This document shows, piece by piece, positions 47,918-59,442 of a DNA stretch of 64,000 nucleotides. The notes beneath the pieces are model-generated. The model saw only the letters and a list, made by a program, of their open reading frames with translations, searched no databases and had not been told where the DNA came from. This DNA is from Pseudomonas triclosanedens (GTDB taxonomy: Bacteria > Pseudomonadota > Gammaproteobacteria > Pseudomonadales > Pseudomonadaceae), in assembly GCF_026686735.1 (NCBI RefSeq), contig NZ_CP113432.1:4825001-4889000 (forward strand). The letters run 5' to 3'. How positions within the stretch are numbered: position 1 is the first letter of the stretch; every line of letters starts with the position of its first letter. Position numbers and translations under genes: made by a program.

Positions 47918-49228
47918 ATGCGAATCAGCATCTTTGGTCTTGGGTACGTTGGCGCAGTATGTGCCGGCTGCCTGTCCGCACGAGGTCACGAAGTCGTCGG
48001 GGTGGACGTTTCCACCACCAAGATCGATCTGATCAACAAAGGGAAATCGCCCATCGTCGAACCCGGTCTGGAGCCGTTGCTGGAGCAGGGCATCCGTTCC
48101 GGTCGCCTGTCGGGCACCACCGACTTCAAGAAGGCCGTGCTCGATACCGATGTGTCGTTCATCTGCGTCGGCACCCCGAGCAAGAAGAACGGCGACCTGG
48201 ACCTGGGCTACATCGAGTCGGTCTGCCGCGAGATCGGCTACGCCATCCGCGAGAAGAAGGAACGCCACACCGTGGTGGTGCGCAGCACCGTGCTGCCGGG
48301 CACGGTGAACAACGTGGTGATTCCGATCATCGAGGACTGCTCGGGCAAGAAGGCCGGCGCCGACTTCGGCGTGGGCACCAACCCAGAGTTCCTGCGCGAA
48401 TCCACCGCGATCAAGGACTACGACTTCCCGCCCATGACCGTCATCGGTGAGCTGGACGCCCAGACCGGCGACCTGCTGGAAGAGATCTACCGCGAACTGG
48501 ACGCGCCGATCATCCGCAAGTCGATCGAAGTCGCCGAGATGATCAAGTACACCTGCAACGTCTGGCACGCCGCCAAGGTCACCTTCGCCAACGAGATCGG
48601 CAACATCGCCAAGGCCGTCGGCGTCGATGGCCGCGAGGTGATGGATGTGATCTGCCAGGACCGCAAGCTGAACCTGTCGCGCTACTACATGAAGCCCGGC
48701 TTCGCCTTCGGCGGCTCCTGCCTGCCCAAGGACGTACGCGCCCTCACCTACCGCGCCAGCCAACTGGACATCGAACACCCGATGCTCGGTTCGATCATGC
48801 GCAGCAACGCGCACCAGGTGCAGAAAGCCTTCGACATCATTACCGCCCACGGCAGCCGCAAGGTCGGCCTGCTCGGCCTGTCGTTCAAGTCCGGCACCGA
48901 CGACCTGCGCGAAAGCCCGCTGGTGGAACTGGCCGAGATGCTGATCGGCAAGGGCTACGAGCTGCAGATCTTCGACCGCAACGTCGAGTACGCCCGCGTC
49001 CACGGGGCGAACAAGGAATACATCGAGTCGAAGATTCCCCACGTTTCCTCGCTGCTGGTTTCGGACCTGGACGCCGTCGTGAAGTCCTCTGACGTGCTGG
49101 TGCTGGGCAACGGCGATGAGCTGTTCGTCGACGTGGTGAAGAAGGCGCCCGAAGGCAAGAAGGTCGTGGACCTGATCGGCTTCATGCCGAGCGTTACCGA
49201 CGATCGCGCCGAAGGCATCTGCTGGTAG
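47918..49228 (+). CDS. algD: GDP-mannose 6-dehydrogenase AlgD
   Basis: A 436-residue UDP/GDP-sugar dehydrogenase. The N-terminal Rossmann motif is FGLGYVGAVCAG and catalytic C268 lies in FAFGGSCLPKD, at the same number as in P. aeruginosa. It oxidises GDP-mannose to GDP-mannuronate, the committed step of alginate synthesis. The ATG at 47918 (MRISIFGLGY) has GAGGTGAATGCG upstream and gives the known length. Confidence 0.98.
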   Translation: MRISIFGLGYVGAVCAGCLSARGHEVVGVDVSTTKIDLINKGKSPIVEPGLEPLLEQGIRSGRLSGTTDFKKAVLDTDVSFICVGTPSKKNGDLDLGYIESVCREIGYAIREKKERHTVVVRSTVLPGTVNNVVIPIIEDCSGKKAGADFGVGTNPEFLRESTAIKDYDFPPMTVIGELDAQTGDLLEEIYRELDAPIIRKSIEVAEMIKYTCNVWHAAKVTFANEIGNIAKAVGVDGREVMDVICQDRKLNLSRYYMKPGFAFGGSCLPKDVRALTYRASQLDIEHPMLGSIMRSNAHQVQKAFDIITAHGSRKVGLLGLSFKSGTDDLRESPLVELAEMLIGKGYELQIFDRNVEYARVHGANKEYIESKIPHVSSLLVSDLDAVVKSSDVLVLGNGDELFVDVVKKAPEGKKVVDLIGFMPSVTDDRAEGICW

Positions 49229-49441
49229 CCGGGTTTCGATTGGCTGCGCGTTGGCCCGGAGACGTTGGAAAGGAACTCGGAAATGCTCATTCGCCAGCAT
49301 GAATTCCGCTTCCTCGCTCCTCTCCGCCTGACCGGACTCTAGCCCGCTCAATCGACTCCATGCCTTCAGAACCCCAAAGCGCCGGTTACCGGCCCGCCCC
49401 GGCGGGTCGGTAACCAAGCCCCACCAGACGGATAGACGACG

Positions 49442-50923
49442 ATGGAAACCTACAAACGAGTAATCGGTGAAGCCACGGGCTGGCTGCTCTTCCTCAGCCT
49501 GCTGATGGCGCTGGCGCTGCTGGTGCCGCGAACCGTGTTCGACGCCGACTCCAAGGACTTCCTGCTGCTGATCGGCGCGGTCGGCATCTGGCGTTATTCG
49601 ATGGGCGGCCTGCATTTCCTGCGCGGCATGCTGTTCCTCTACGTGGTCTATCCGCACTACCGCCGCAAGGTCCGCAAGCTCGGCGAAGCGGCCGATCCGT
49701 CCCACGTGTACCTGATGGTCACCAGTTTTCGCATCGACGCGCTGACTACCTCGATGGTCTATCGCTCGGTCATCGAGGAAGCCATCGCCTGTGGCTTCCC
49801 CACCACCGTGGTGTGCTCCATCGTCGAGATGTCCGACGAGGTGCTGATCAAGCAGCAGTGGCAGAAGCTCAACCCGCCGGAGCGCGTGAAGCTCGACTTC
49901 GTGCGCATCCCCGGCACCGGCAAGCGCGATGGCCTGGCCCACGGTTTCCGCGCCATCTCCCGCCATCTGCCGGACGAACATGCAGTGGTCGCGGTGATCG
50001 ACGGCGACACCGTGCTGGAGCCGGGCGTGGTGAGGAAGACCGTGCCGTGGTTCAAGCTCTTCCCCAACGTCGGCGGCCTGACCACCAACGAATTCTGCGA
50101 AGTGCAGGGCAGCTACGTGATGAGCGAGTGGCACAAGCTGCGCTTCGCCCAGCGCCACATCAACATGTGCTCGATGGCCCTGTCCAGGCGCGTGCTGACC
50201 ATGACCGGGCGCATGTCGGTGTTCCGCGCCGCCGTGGTCACCGACCCGGACTTCATCAGCGACGTCGAGAGCGACCACCTGGATCACTGGCGCCTGGGCC
50301 GTTTCCAGTTCCTCACCGGCGACGACAAGTCGAGCTGGTACAGCCTGATGCGGCTGGGCTACGACACCTTCTACGTGCCCGATGCGGCGATCAACACGGT
50401 CGAGCACCCGCCGGAGAAGAGCTTCATCAAGGCCAGCCGCAAGCTGATGTTCCGCTGGTACGGCAACAACCTGCGGCAAAACTCCCGCGCCCTGGCACTC
50501 GGCCCGCAACGCCTGGGCTGGTTCACCAGCGTGGTGCTGTTCGACCAGCGCCTGTCGATGTGGACCTGCCTGCTCGGCCTGGTCGCCGCGATCATCGCCA
50601 GCATCAAGTACAGCATCGCTTTCCTGCTCATCTACCTGCTGTGGATCGGCATAACCCGCTTCGTGCTGACCATCCTGCTGTCGCTTTCGGGTCACCACAT
50701 CGGGCCGGCCTATCCGCTGATCCTCTATTACAACCAGATCGTCGGTGCCCTGGTGAAGATCTACGTGTTCTTCCGCCTCGACCAGCAGTCGTGGACCCGC
50801 CAGAACACCAAGCTCGACCGCGGACTGGCCAGCTTCCAGCGCTGGTTCAACACCTGGTCATCGCGCGCCATGACCTTCTCCGCAGCCAGCGTATTCGTTG
50901 CCGTGCTGCTGACCATCGTCTGA
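49442..50923 (+). CDS. alg8: Alginate polymerase glycosyltransferase Alg8
   Basis: The 493-residue family-2 glycosyltransferase has two N-terminal membrane segments (about 15-35 and 40-65), the nucleotide-sugar DGD in [12 protein letters not shown], an acceptor motif TGDDKSSW, the [15 protein letters not shown] processive motif, and two or more C-terminal membrane segments ([27 protein letters not shown]). It polymerises mannuronate across the inner membrane with Alg44. It follows algD after a 213-bp gap containing a GGTTACCG hairpin but no clear terminator. Confidence 0.97.
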   Translation: METYKRVIGEATGWLLFLSLLMALALLVPRTVFDADSKDFLLLIGAVGIWRYSMGGLHFLRGMLFLYVVYPHYRRKVRKLGEAADPSHVYLMVTSFRIDALTTSMVYRSVIEEAIACGFPTTVVCSIVEMSDEVLIKQQWQKLNPPERVKLDFVRIPGTGKRDGLAHGFRAISRHLPDEHAVVAVIDGDTVLEPGVVRKTVPWFKLFPNVGGLTTNEFCEVQGSYVMSEWHKLRFAQRHINMCSMALSRRVLTMTGRMSVFRAAVVTDPDFISDVESDHLDHWRLGRFQFLTGDDKSSWYSLMRLGYDTFYVPDAAINTVEHPPEKSFIKASRKLMFRWYGNNLRQNSRALALGPQRLGWFTSVVLFDQRLSMWTCLLGLVAAIIASIKYSIAFLLIYLLWIGITRFVLTILLSLSGHHIGPAYPLILYYNQIVGALVKIYVFFRLDQQSWTRQNTKLDRGLASFQRWFNTWSSRAMTFSAASVFVAVLLTIV

Positions 50924-50959
50924 CCGACCTCCTATTAGCTACGAACAGGACTCGACCTC

Positions 50960-52129
50960 ATGAATACCGCCGTCAATGTCAATGTCGTGCACGAATCCGA
51001 AGCCCAGCGCCAGCATGCACGGGTCAAGCTGCCCGCGCGCATCCGCTACATCGGCAACAACCGCGAAGGCGTCGATGCGCGCCTGCTGGACATCTCCGCC
51101 GGCGGCTTCGCCTATACCGCCAGCGACGCGCCGATCCAGGTCGGCGACCTGCACAAGGGCAAGCTGCTGTTCCAGATCGACAGCATCAGCTTTTCGCTGG
51201 AAGTGGACTTCCAGGTGCGCTCCTTCGACCCCGAGAGCCGCCGCGTCGGCTGCGAATTCCAGCACCTGAAGCCGCGCGAGGTCGCCGCCCTGCGCTATCT
51301 GATCACCTCGTTCCTGGCCGGTGAAGTGATCAGCGTGGGCGACATGCTCAACACCCTGCAGCGCGAGAACTTCACCAAGGCCCGCAAGCACGGCATCGGC
51401 AACGGCGGCATGGGCTTCTTCGGCCGCGTCCGCGCGGTGACCCTGAGCACCGCCATCTTCGTGGTCGGCGTCGGCGCCTTCGCGGTGATCCTCAACCAGT
51501 TGTACAACCTGTACTTCGTCACCCACGCGGACTCCGGCGTGGTCAACGTCGCCAACCAGCAGATCACCATGCCTCGCGAAGGCACCGTGGAAAGCCTGGT
51601 GGAGGCTGGCGCGGAAGTCGCCAAGGGCGCGCCTATCGCCACCTTCTCCGCCAACCTGCTGGATCTGCTCAAGGGCAACCTGACCGAGGAGCAGCTCAAC
51701 CCGGGCAACATCGAGAAGCTCTTCGGCCACCAGATGAAGGGCACCCTGACCAGCCCGTGCGACTGCCGCGTGGTCGAGCAGCGCGTTGCCAACGGCCAGT
51801 TCGCCAACAAGGGCGATGTGATCTTCACCCTGACCCCGCGTGACAGCACCGCCACCGTCGAAGCGCGCTTCGCGTACCGCAACGCCGCCGAACTCTCGCC
51901 GGGCACCCTGGTGAACTTCCAGGTCGCCGGCGACAGCGAAGTCCGCGGCGGACGCATCATCCGCACCGCTCCGGTGGACGGCGACCTGGCCTCGGAAATC
52001 CGCGTGCAGATCCAGCCCGACCAACCGCTGGACAGCCAGCTCGCCGGGCGTCCCACAGAAGTCAGCATTGGCGGCCTGCCGGGCCGTACCCTGCTGAACA
52101 AGGCGATGGCCCTGGCCACCGCCCGCTGA
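50960..52129 (+). CDS. alg44: c-di-GMP receptor Alg44 of the alginate polymerase
   Basis: The 389-residue protein has an N-terminal PilZ domain with R17 and R21 (QRQHARVKLPAR) and D44-S46 (LLDISAGG), matching the c-di-GMP ligands of P. aeruginosa Alg44. One membrane segment lies at about 158-185 (STAIFVVGVGAFAVIL), followed by a periplasmic HlyD-like domain (MPREGTVESLVEAG; CDCRVVEQRV). It switches on Alg8 when c-di-GMP binds and reaches towards AlgK/AlgE. Confidence 0.97.
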   Translation: MNTAVNVNVVHESEAQRQHARVKLPARIRYIGNNREGVDARLLDISAGGFAYTASDAPIQVGDLHKGKLLFQIDSISFSLEVDFQVRSFDPESRRVGCEFQHLKPREVAALRYLITSFLAGEVISVGDMLNTLQRENFTKARKHGIGNGGMGFFGRVRAVTLSTAIFVVGVGAFAVILNQLYNLYFVTHADSGVVNVANQQITMPREGTVESLVEAGAEVAKGAPIATFSANLLDLLKGNLTEEQLNPGNIEKLFGHQMKGTLTSPCDCRVVEQRVANGQFANKGDVIFTLTPRDSTATVEARFAYRNAAELSPGTLVNFQVAGDSEVRGGRIIRTAPVDGDLASEIRVQIQPDQPLDSQLAGRPTEVSIGGLPGRTLLNKAMALATAR

Positions 52130-52142
52130 CAGGAGGCCCGTC

Positions 52143-53540
52143 ATGAACCGACCAGCCACCCGACTTGCCCCACATCTGGCACTGGCGCTGGCCATCGCCG
52201 CAGCCTCCGGCTGCGCCGGCCTGCCCGACCAGCGCCTGGCCCAGGAAGCCCTGGAGCGTGGCGACGTCGCCACGGCCCAGGCCAACTTCCAGGCCCTGGC
52301 CACCATGGGTTACGCCGACGCACAGGTCGGACTGGCCGACATGCAGGCCGCCACCGGCGACCCCGCCGAGCAGGCCCGCGCCGAGAAGCTCTACCGCGAA
52401 GCCGCCGAGACCTCCCCGCGCGCCCGCGCCCGCCTCGGCAAGTGGCTGGCCGCCAAGCCCGGCGGCACCGACGCCGAGCACCGCGAAGCCGAGCAGTTGC
52501 TGACCCGCGCCTTCGAGGAAGGCGAAGACAGCGCGCTGGTGCCGCTGATCGTCCTCTACCTGCAATACCCGCAGGCGTGGCCGAACGTGAACCCGCAGCA
52601 ACGCATCGACCAGTGGCGCGCCCAGGGCCTGCCGCAGGCGGATCTGGCGCAGATCATCCTGTACCGCACCCAGGGTACCTACGACCAGCACCTCACCGAA
52701 GTCGAGCAGGTCTGCCAGCGCTGGCTCAGCCGCATGGACGTGTGCTGGATGGAACTGGCCACCGTGTACCAGAAGCAGGGCAACACCGATAAGCAGAAGG
52801 CTCATATCGAAGCGCTCAAGGCCGGCTGGAAGGCGGGCCGCGTACCCTCCGAGCGCGTCGACTCGGTGGCCGGCGTGCTGGCCGACCCGAACATCGGCAC
52901 CGCCGACCCGCAAGCCGCGCAGGCGCTGCTGACGGAGATCGCACCGAGCTATCCGGCCGCCTGGGTGAGCCTGGCCAAGCTGCAGTACGACAACCCGGAC
53001 CTGGGCGACCTCGACCAGATGCTCGACTACCTGAAAAAAGCCCAGGACGCCGCACAACCACGCGCGGAACTGCTGCTGGGCCGCCTCTACTACGACGGCA
53101 AGTGGGCCCCGCAGGAACCGCAGAAGGCCGAGAAGCACCTGCTCAAGGCCGCCGCCACCGAGCCCCAGGCGCACTACTACCTCGGGCAGATCTACCGCCG
53201 CGGCTTCCTCGGCCAGGTCTACCCGCAGAAGGCCGTGGACCACCTGCTGATTGCCGCGCGCGCCGGCCAGGCCAGCGCCGACATGGCACTGGCGCAACTG
53301 TGGTCGCAGGGTCGCGGCATCCGCCCGAACCTGGTCAACGCCTACGTCTTCGGCCAGCTCGCCCAGCGCCAGCAGGTCCCCACCGCCAGCGACCTGATGG
53401 CACAGATCGAACCGCAGATCCAACCGGCCGACCGCAGTGCGGCCCAGCAGTTGCTCAAGCGCGAGGAACAGACTCGCGGCGCCAACTGGCAGGCCACCGT
53501 CAGCCTTCTGCAGAACAACCAGGAACAGGAAAACCTATGA
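52143..53540 (+). CDS. algK: Alginate outer-membrane lipoprotein AlgK
   Basis: A 465-residue lipoprotein (signal to lipobox ASGC at about residue 24) built of Sel1/TPR repeats: [57 protein letters not shown] and [14 protein letters not shown]. It helps AlgE insert and scaffolds the trans-envelope complex. The stop overlaps the algE start (ATGA). Confidence 0.96.
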   Translation: MNRPATRLAPHLALALAIAAASGCAGLPDQRLAQEALERGDVATAQANFQALATMGYADAQVGLADMQAATGDPAEQARAEKLYREAAETSPRARARLGKWLAAKPGGTDAEHREAEQLLTRAFEEGEDSALVPLIVLYLQYPQAWPNVNPQQRIDQWRAQGLPQADLAQIILYRTQGTYDQHLTEVEQVCQRWLSRMDVCWMELATVYQKQGNTDKQKAHIEALKAGWKAGRVPSERVDSVAGVLADPNIGTADPQAAQALLTEIAPSYPAAWVSLAKLQYDNPDLGDLDQMLDYLKKAQDAAQPRAELLLGRLYYDGKWAPQEPQKAEKHLLKAAATEPQAHYYLGQIYRRGFLGQVYPQKAVDHLLIAARAGQASADMALAQLWSQGRGIRPNLVNAYVFGQLAQRQQVPTASDLMAQIEPQIQPADRSAAQQLLKREEQTRGANWQATVSLLQNNQEQENL

Positions 53541-55075
53541 AGCGCACCGACCCGATGACCACCCCGCTGTTCGCTCTCGTCGATGGAGTTCAGCCGCGTG
53601 CCCTGGCCTCCGCTGTCCGCCGCGCCCGCCTGTTCCCCGCCATGTTCGGCGTTGGCCTGAGCCTGGCCGGCACCCTGTTCGGCAGCCTCGCCCACGCCGC
53701 CGAAGAACCGCCCAAGAACTTCGGCATCGACATCAAGGTGACCGCCGAATCCGAGGATGACCGCGACCTGGGCACCGCCCGTGGCGGCGACCTCAACGGC
53801 ATCGGCCTGGACCTGCGCCCCTGGGCCTTCGGCCAGTGGGGCGACTGGAGCGCGTATGTGATGGGCCAGGCGGTCGCCGCCACCGACACCATCCAGACCG
53901 ACACCCTGCAGAGCGACGACGTCAACAACACCGGCAGCGGCCGCGGCGACAACAAGCGCGAGCCCGACGACGCCTACCTCGCCCTGCGCGAATTCTGGGT
54001 GGACTACGCCGGCCTCACCCAGTACCCCGGCGAGCATCTGCGCTTCGGCCGCCAGCGCCTGCGTGAAGACAGCGGGATGTGGCAGGACACCAATATCGAG
54101 GCGCTGAACTGGACCTTCGACACCACCCTGCTGCGCGCCCACCTCGGCGCCGCCCAGCGCTTCTCCGACTACCGCACCGACATCACCGACCTCGCGCCGG
54201 AGGACAAGGACCGCACCCACGTCTTCGGCGATATCTCCACGCAATGGATGCCGCAGCACTGGGTCGGCCTGCGCCTGCACCACTCCGACGACAGCGGCAG
54301 CCTGCCGGACCCGGGCGACACCGTGGACTCGCTGGACAAGCGCTCCACCGGCGACCTCACCTGGGTCGGTATCGAGGCCAACGGCGACGGCTACAACTGG
54401 CGCTCGCAGATGCCCATCAACTACTGGGCCAGCGCCACCTGGCTGACCGGCAACCGCGACCGCCTGACCACCGTCCCGGTGAACGGCGAGCGCATCGCCA
54501 CCGGCAAGCAGAGTGGCGACGTGGACGCCTACGGTGCCGACCTGGGCCTGCGCTGGAACATCGACGAGCAATGGCGCGTCGGCGGCGCCTATGCCCGCGG
54601 CAGCGGCGGCGGCAAGAATGGCGAAGACCAGTTCGAACAGACCGGCCTGGAAAGCAACCGCTCCAACTTCACCGGCACCCGCGCCCGCGCACACCGCTTC
54701 GGCGAGGCGTTCCGTGGCGAGCTGTCGAACCTCGAGGCGGCTACCCTGTTCGGCTCCTGGCAATTGCGCGACGACTACGACGCCAGCGTCATCTACAACA
54801 AGTTCCGCCGCGTGGACAGCGACTCGGACATCGGCAACAGCGGCATCAACGCACCGCTGGTCAACGACTCCAAGGACATCGGCCAGGAAGTCGACCTGGT
54901 CGTCACCAAGTACTTCAAACAGGGCCTGCTGCCGGCTTCGATGAGCCAGGCGATCGACGAACCGTCGGCGCTGATCCGCTTGCGCGGCGGCGTGTTCAAG
55001 CCCGGCGATGCCTATGGCAGCCACGTCGACTCGACCATGCACCACGCCTTCATCGACGTGATCTGGCGCTTCTGA
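53537..55075 (+). CDS. algE: Outer-membrane alginate export porin AlgE
   Basis: The 512-residue product has a long N-terminal region before a signal cleavage near LAHAAEE, then an 18-strand barrel ending in the outer-membrane signature VIWRF. Internal blocks [48 protein letters not shown] and [14 protein letters not shown] match AlgE. It is about 20 residues longer than the P. aeruginosa protein because of the N-terminus; a downstream ATG at 53555 could be the true start. It exports alginate through a charged pore. Confidence 0.96.
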   Translation: MKRTDPMTTPLFALVDGVQPRALASAVRRARLFPAMFGVGLSLAGTLFGSLAHAAEEPPKNFGIDIKVTAESEDDRDLGTARGGDLNGIGLDLRPWAFGQWGDWSAYVMGQAVAATDTIQTDTLQSDDVNNTGSGRGDNKREPDDAYLALREFWVDYAGLTQYPGEHLRFGRQRLREDSGMWQDTNIEALNWTFDTTLLRAHLGAAQRFSDYRTDITDLAPEDKDRTHVFGDISTQWMPQHWVGLRLHHSDDSGSLPDPGDTVDSLDKRSTGDLTWVGIEANGDGYNWRSQMPINYWASATWLTGNRDRLTTVPVNGERIATGKQSGDVDAYGADLGLRWNIDEQWRVGGAYARGSGGGKNGEDQFEQTGLESNRSNFTGTRARAHRFGEAFRGELSNLEAATLFGSWQLRDDYDASVIYNKFRRVDSDSDIGNSGINAPLVNDSKDIGQEVDLVVTKYFKQGLLPASMSQAIDEPSALIRLRGGVFKPGDAYGSHVDSTMHHAFIDVIWRF

Positions 55076-55236
55076 GGACTCTGGCGATGGGCAGCTTGCA
55101 GCAGGCGCCCGGCGTTCGCGGGCATGGCGACAAGGCAGACATGACGGGTACGCCCGGCATCGCCCTGCTCCTGCGTCGCGCCCTTGAACCCGCATGCCCC
55201 GCGAGCCACTCCGGCGCCCGCAAGGAGACAACGGCC

Positions 55237-56868
55237 ATGAACCGTCATTCGTTACACGCTCTGCCACTCACCGCACTGCTGCTCGGCGGGCTGCTCAGTG
55301 CCGGCGCGCCAGCCTGGGCCTTGCCGCCTGCAACCAAGGCCGACGCCAGCTCCGGCCAGGAAAACCCGGCACCGCAGAGCCCGGCCAGCGAACCCGGCCA
55401 CACCCAGACACTCAAGCAGTCCGGCAACTACACCGTGACCGCGGCGCCCAGCGAACCGCTGCACCTGGATGCGCCGAAGCTGCCCGATCTCTCCGGCTAC
55501 ACCGCCGAGGCCGTGGCGAAGAAGATCGACCGCCGCAAGCACGGCAAGGCCGTGGTCCAGCGCATGGTGCAGCAGCAGCCGCTGAAGGAGTTCACCGGTG
55601 GCAAGAACCGCCTTGCCGAGTGGGTGAAGCGCCAGCGCCAGATGCCCCAGGCGATCTTCATCGAAGGTGGCTACGTCAGCCTCGGCGAACTGCTGGGCAA
55701 GCTGCCGAAAACCGCACTGGAACAGGTCGAGCCCGGCATCTTCATCGCCCGCCTGCCCATCGTGGTGAGCCAGGGCGCGACGCTGGAAATCGACGGCAAG
55801 GTCAAGGAGCTGCGCCTGTCCCAGGATCGCGGCTCGTTCCTGGTCAACGACGGCAAGCTGTTCGTGCGCGATACCAAGGTCACCGCCTGGAACGAAGCGA
55901 AGAACGAGCCGGCCTGGTTCAGGACGCCCAACGAGTTCCGCCCCTTCCTGGTCTCCTGGGGCGGAGCCGAGGCTTACCTGGTCAACAGCACGTTCACAAG
56001 CTTCGGCTACAACGCCTCGAAGGCCTACGGCATCTCCATCTCGCAGTACAGCCCGGGCATGGACAAGACCATGAAGCGCCCGCGTCCCAAGGGCTGGGTG
56101 ATCGGCTCGACCTTCATCGACGCCTGGTACGGTTTCTACTGCTACGAGGCCGACGACCTCGTGGTACGCGGCAATACCTACAAGGACAACATCGTCTACG
56201 GCATCGACCCGCACGACCGCTCACACCGCCTGATCATCGCCGAGAACATCGTCCACGGGACGAAGAAGAAGCACGGCATCATCGCCTCGCGCGAGGTGAA
56301 CGACAGTTGGATCTTCCACAACAAGAGCTACGACAACCATCTCTCCGGGATCGTCCTCGACCGTAATTCCGAGCGCAATCTGGTGGCCTACAACGAGGTG
56401 TACCGCAACAAGTCCGACGGCATCACCCTCTACGAATCGGGCGACAACCTCATCTACGGCAACCAGGTGCTGGCCAACCGGCGCCACGGCATCCGCGTGC
56501 GCAACAGCGTGAACATCCGCCTGTACGAGAACCTGGCCGCGGGCAACCAGCTCATCGGCGTGTACGGCCACATCAAGGACCTCTCCAATACCGACCGCAA
56601 CATCGACCTCGATCCCTTCGACACCAAGGTTTCTCTGATCGTGGTCGGCGGCAAGCTGGCCGGTAACGGATCGGGCCCGCTGTCGGTGGATTCGCCGCTG
56701 TCGCTGGAACTCTACAAGGTGGCCATGCTCGGCCCGACCAAATCCTCCGGCATCTCCTTCAACGGCGTACTGGGCGAGAAGCAGGACCAGATCTTCGACC
56801 TGCTGGTGCGCCAGCAGAAGGCCGTGTTGATCGACCCGGTGGAAAGCCAGGCCGAACTGCAGAACTGA
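55237..56868 (+). CDS. algG: Periplasmic mannuronan C5-epimerase AlgG
   Basis: A 543-residue right-handed beta-helix enzyme with a signal peptide (to PAWA) and the catalytic DPHD motif at 324-327 (GIDPHDRSHRL), numbered as in P. aeruginosa. CASH-type repeats follow (IVLDRNSERNLVAYNEVYRN, GITLYESGDNLIYGN). It converts mannuronate to guluronate in the polymer and guards it from AlgL. It sits 161 bp after algE; that gap holds no gene. Confidence 0.97.
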   Translation: MNRHSLHALPLTALLLGGLLSAGAPAWALPPATKADASSGQENPAPQSPASEPGHTQTLKQSGNYTVTAAPSEPLHLDAPKLPDLSGYTAEAVAKKIDRRKHGKAVVQRMVQQQPLKEFTGGKNRLAEWVKRQRQMPQAIFIEGGYVSLGELLGKLPKTALEQVEPGIFIARLPIVVSQGATLEIDGKVKELRLSQDRGSFLVNDGKLFVRDTKVTAWNEAKNEPAWFRTPNEFRPFLVSWGGAEAYLVNSTFTSFGYNASKAYGISISQYSPGMDKTMKRPRPKGWVIGSTFIDAWYGFYCYEADDLVVRGNTYKDNIVYGIDPHDRSHRLIIAENIVHGTKKKHGIIASREVNDSWIFHNKSYDNHLSGIVLDRNSERNLVAYNEVYRNKSDGITLYESGDNLIYGNQVLANRRHGIRVRNSVNIRLYENLAAGNQLIGVYGHIKDLSNTDRNIDLDPFDTKVSLIVVGGKLAGNGSGPLSVDSPLSLELYKVAMLGPTKSSGISFNGVLGEKQDQIFDLLVRQQKAVLIDPVESQAELQN

Positions 56869-56880
56869 GGACGCGCGATC

Positions 56881-58293
56881 ATGAAACGACTGACCAACCA
56901 CCTGCTTCGCCTGTCGGGTCTCACCGCCGGCCTGCTGCTCGCCCACCAGGGCTGGGCCGCCGATGCGCCGAGCTATACCGCTCAGCCGGCCGCCGGGCTG
57001 TGCCCGACCGCCGCCAACGAGGCGGCCTACAACACCAAGTACCTGGGCTTCTTCACCCACCTGGTGCCGGCCCAGGAAGACTGGCTGTTCCGTACCACCT
57101 ACGACCTGCGCACCGACTTCGGCACCACGCCCGAAGGCTGGCGCGAGCTCAAGCAGTTGCGCGACGAACTCAAGCGCAAGGGCATCGACCTCGTCGTCGT
57201 CTACCAGCCCACCCGTGGCCTGGTAAACCGCGAGAAGCTCAACCCGCAGGAAAAGGCCAGCTTCAATTTCGAACTGGCGAAGAAGAACTACCAGGCGACC
57301 ATCGCCCAGTTCCGCAAGGCGGGCATCTACACCCCGGACTTCTCCCCGCTGTTCGACGAGAAGGAAGAACATCCCTACTACTTCAAGGGCGACCACCACT
57401 GGACCCCGTACGGCGCCATGCGCAGCGCGAAGATCGTCGCCCAGACGCTGAAGGAAATCCCCGCCTACAACGACATTCCCAAGAAGGAATTCGAGAGCAA
57501 GCGCGTGGGCCTGCTGTCCAAGCTGGGCACCTTCCACAAGGCCGCCGCGCAGCTGTGCGGCAGCAGCTACGCACCGCAGTACGTCGACCGCTTCGAGACC
57601 GAGCCGGTGGGCGACTCCGGCGGCGGCGACCTGTTCGGTGAAGGCGGCGATGCGCAGGTAGCACTGGTCGGCACCTCCAACAGCGGCCCGGCATACAACT
57701 TCGCCGGCTTCCTCGAAGAGTTCGGCAAGGTCGACATCCTCAACAACGCGGTCTCCGGCGGCGGCTTCGACAGCTCGCTGCTGGCCTACATGAGCAGCAA
57801 GGAATTCCACGACAAGCCGCCAAAGATCCTCATCTGGGAATTCGCCACCCACTATGACATGGCGCAGAAGAGCTTCTACCGCCAGGCCATGCCACTGGTG
57901 GACAACGGCTGCGCCAACGGCAAGCCGGCGCTGGTACGCAAGGTCAAGCTGCACCCTGGCAGCAACGAAGTGCTGATCAACAGCGGCGCGTTGCCGATCC
58001 GCTCGGGCGGCTACACCGCCGATGTCACCTACTCCGACCCCGGCATCCACGAGCTGAAGAACACCATCTGGTACATGAACGGGCGCCGCGAGCAACTGAA
58101 GATCGAGCAGTCCAAGGCCGTCGATACCGGCGGACGCTACGTCTTCGAATTGCGCAACGACGAGGACTGGTCGAACCAGCAGTTCCTCTCTCTGGAAATC
58201 GAGGCACCGGACGACATGCCGGCGGGCCTGGAGGTCGAGGCCAAGCTCTGCCCGACGCCCGGCGCCAAGTCGGCCTCCGTGGCCGCCAACTGA
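56881..58293 (+). CDS. algX: Alginate O-acetyltransferase AlgX
   Basis: The 470-residue periplasmic protein has a signal peptide (to GWAA), an SGNH-like acetyltransferase domain with D171 and H173 in GDHHWTPYG and nucleophile S266 in VGTSNSG, and a C-terminal carbohydrate-binding module. The three positions are each offset by three from the P. aeruginosa triad, consistent with a small N-terminal deletion. It transfers acetyl groups to mannuronate. Confidence 0.97.
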   Translation: MKRLTNHLLRLSGLTAGLLLAHQGWAADAPSYTAQPAAGLCPTAANEAAYNTKYLGFFTHLVPAQEDWLFRTTYDLRTDFGTTPEGWRELKQLRDELKRKGIDLVVVYQPTRGLVNREKLNPQEKASFNFELAKKNYQATIAQFRKAGIYTPDFSPLFDEKEEHPYYFKGDHHWTPYGAMRSAKIVAQTLKEIPAYNDIPKKEFESKRVGLLSKLGTFHKAAAQLCGSSYAPQYVDRFETEPVGDSGGGDLFGEGGDAQVALVGTSNSGPAYNFAGFLEEFGKVDILNNAVSGGGFDSSLLAYMSSKEFHDKPPKILIWEFATHYDMAQKSFYRQAMPLVDNGCANGKPALVRKVKLHPGSNEVLINSGALPIRSGGYTADVTYSDPGIHELKNTIWYMNGRREQLKIEQSKAVDTGGRYVFELRNDEDWSNQQFLSLEIEAPDDMPAGLEVEAKLCPTPGAKSASVAAN

Positions 58294-58311
58294 TAGCGGA
58301 GGACGAAAGCC

Positions 58312-59442
58312 ATGCCCATCCTACGCAAGATCAAGACTCCCACCATCGCCCGCATCGGCCTGGGTGTCGCTGTGCTCGGCGCCCTATTCGGCGGACAGAC
58401 GACGCACGCTGCCGACCTCGTACCACCGCCGGGCTACTTCGGCGCCGTGGGCGACAAGGGCAGCAAGAAGGATTCCGATAGCTGCCCGGCCACCCCCACG
58501 CCCTATACCGGCAGCCTGGTGTTTACCAGCAAGTACAAGGGCTCGGACTCGGCGCGCGCGACCTTGAATGCGGATGCGGAAAAGGAGTTCCGCAGCCAGA
58601 TCAAGGACATCACCGACATGGAGCGCGGCACCAGCAAGCTGATCACCCAGTACATGCGCAGCGGCAACAAGGGCGACCTGGACTGCGCGATGAACTGGCT
58701 GACGTCCTGGGCTGAAGCCGGCGCGCTGGAAAGCACCGACTACAACCACACCGGCAAGTCCATGCGCAAATGGGCGCTGGGCAGCCTGTCGTCGTCTTAC
58801 ATGCGCCTGAAGTTCTCCAGCAGCCGCCCGCTGGCCAGCTACGGCGAGCAGTCGCGGGAGATCGAGAACTGGTTCAGCACTCTCGGCAGCCAGGTGGTGC
58901 GCGACTGGAGCGACCTGCCGCTGAAGAAGATCAACAACCACTCTTACTGGGCCGCCTGGTCAGTGATGTCCACCGCCGTGGTGACCAACCGCCGCGACCT
59001 GTTCGACTGGTCCGTGCAGGAGTTCAAGGTCGCCGCCAACCAGGTGGACGCCGATGGCTACCTGCCCAACGAACTCAAGCGCCGCCAGCGCGCCCTGTCG
59101 TACCACAACTACTCGCTGCCGCCGCTGACCATGATCGCCGCCTTCGCCCAGGTGAACGGCGTCGACCTGCGCCAGGAAAACAACGGCGCCCTGCAGCGCC
59201 TGGCCAACCGCGTGATGGAAGGCGTGGACGACCAGGAAGCCTTCGACGAGAAGACCGGCAACGACCAGGACATGGGCGACCTGAAGGAGAACAGCAAGTT
59301 CGCCTGGCTGGAGCCGTACTGCGCGCTCTATAGCTGCGCGCCGAAGACCCAGGACTGGAAGAAGAAGATGGAGCCGTTCAACAGCTTCCGCCTGGGGGGT
59401 GAAGTGACCAAGGTTTTCACCCGTCAGGGGACGGGGAGCTGA
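58312..59442 (+). CDS. algL: Periplasmic alginate lyase AlgL
   Basis: The 376-residue PL5 lyase has a signal peptide (to HAADL), the signature [12 protein letters not shown] with the catalytic Asn-His pair, and the tyrosine/arginine segment [16 protein letters not shown]. It degrades polymer that strays into the periplasm. It is followed by a 324-bp gap holding a REPIN-like element before algI. Confidence 0.97.
   Translation: MPILRKIKTPTIARIGLGVAVLGALFGGQTTHAADLVPPPGYFGAVGDKGSKKDSDSCPATPTPYTGSLVFTSKYKGSDSARATLNADAEKEFRSQIKDITDMERGTSKLITQYMRSGNKGDLDCAMNWLTSWAEAGALESTDYNHTGKSMRKWALGSLSSSYMRLKFSSSRPLASYGEQSREIENWFSTLGSQVVRDWSDLPLKKINNHSYWAAWSVMSTAVVTNRRDLFDWSVQEFKVAANQVDADGYLPNELKRRQRALSYHNYSLPPLTMIAAFAQVNGVDLRQENNGALQRLANRVMEGVDDQEAFDEKTGNDQDMGDLKENSKFAWLEPYCALYSCAPKTQDWKKKMEPFNSFRLGGEVTKVFTRQGTGS

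Noticed and set aside
47750..50698. Long minus-strand open frame opposite algD and alg8
   Set aside because: Same GC-skew artefact: repetitive Val/Ala/His/Asp composition, spanning the algD leader, algD and alg8, with no initiation signal.
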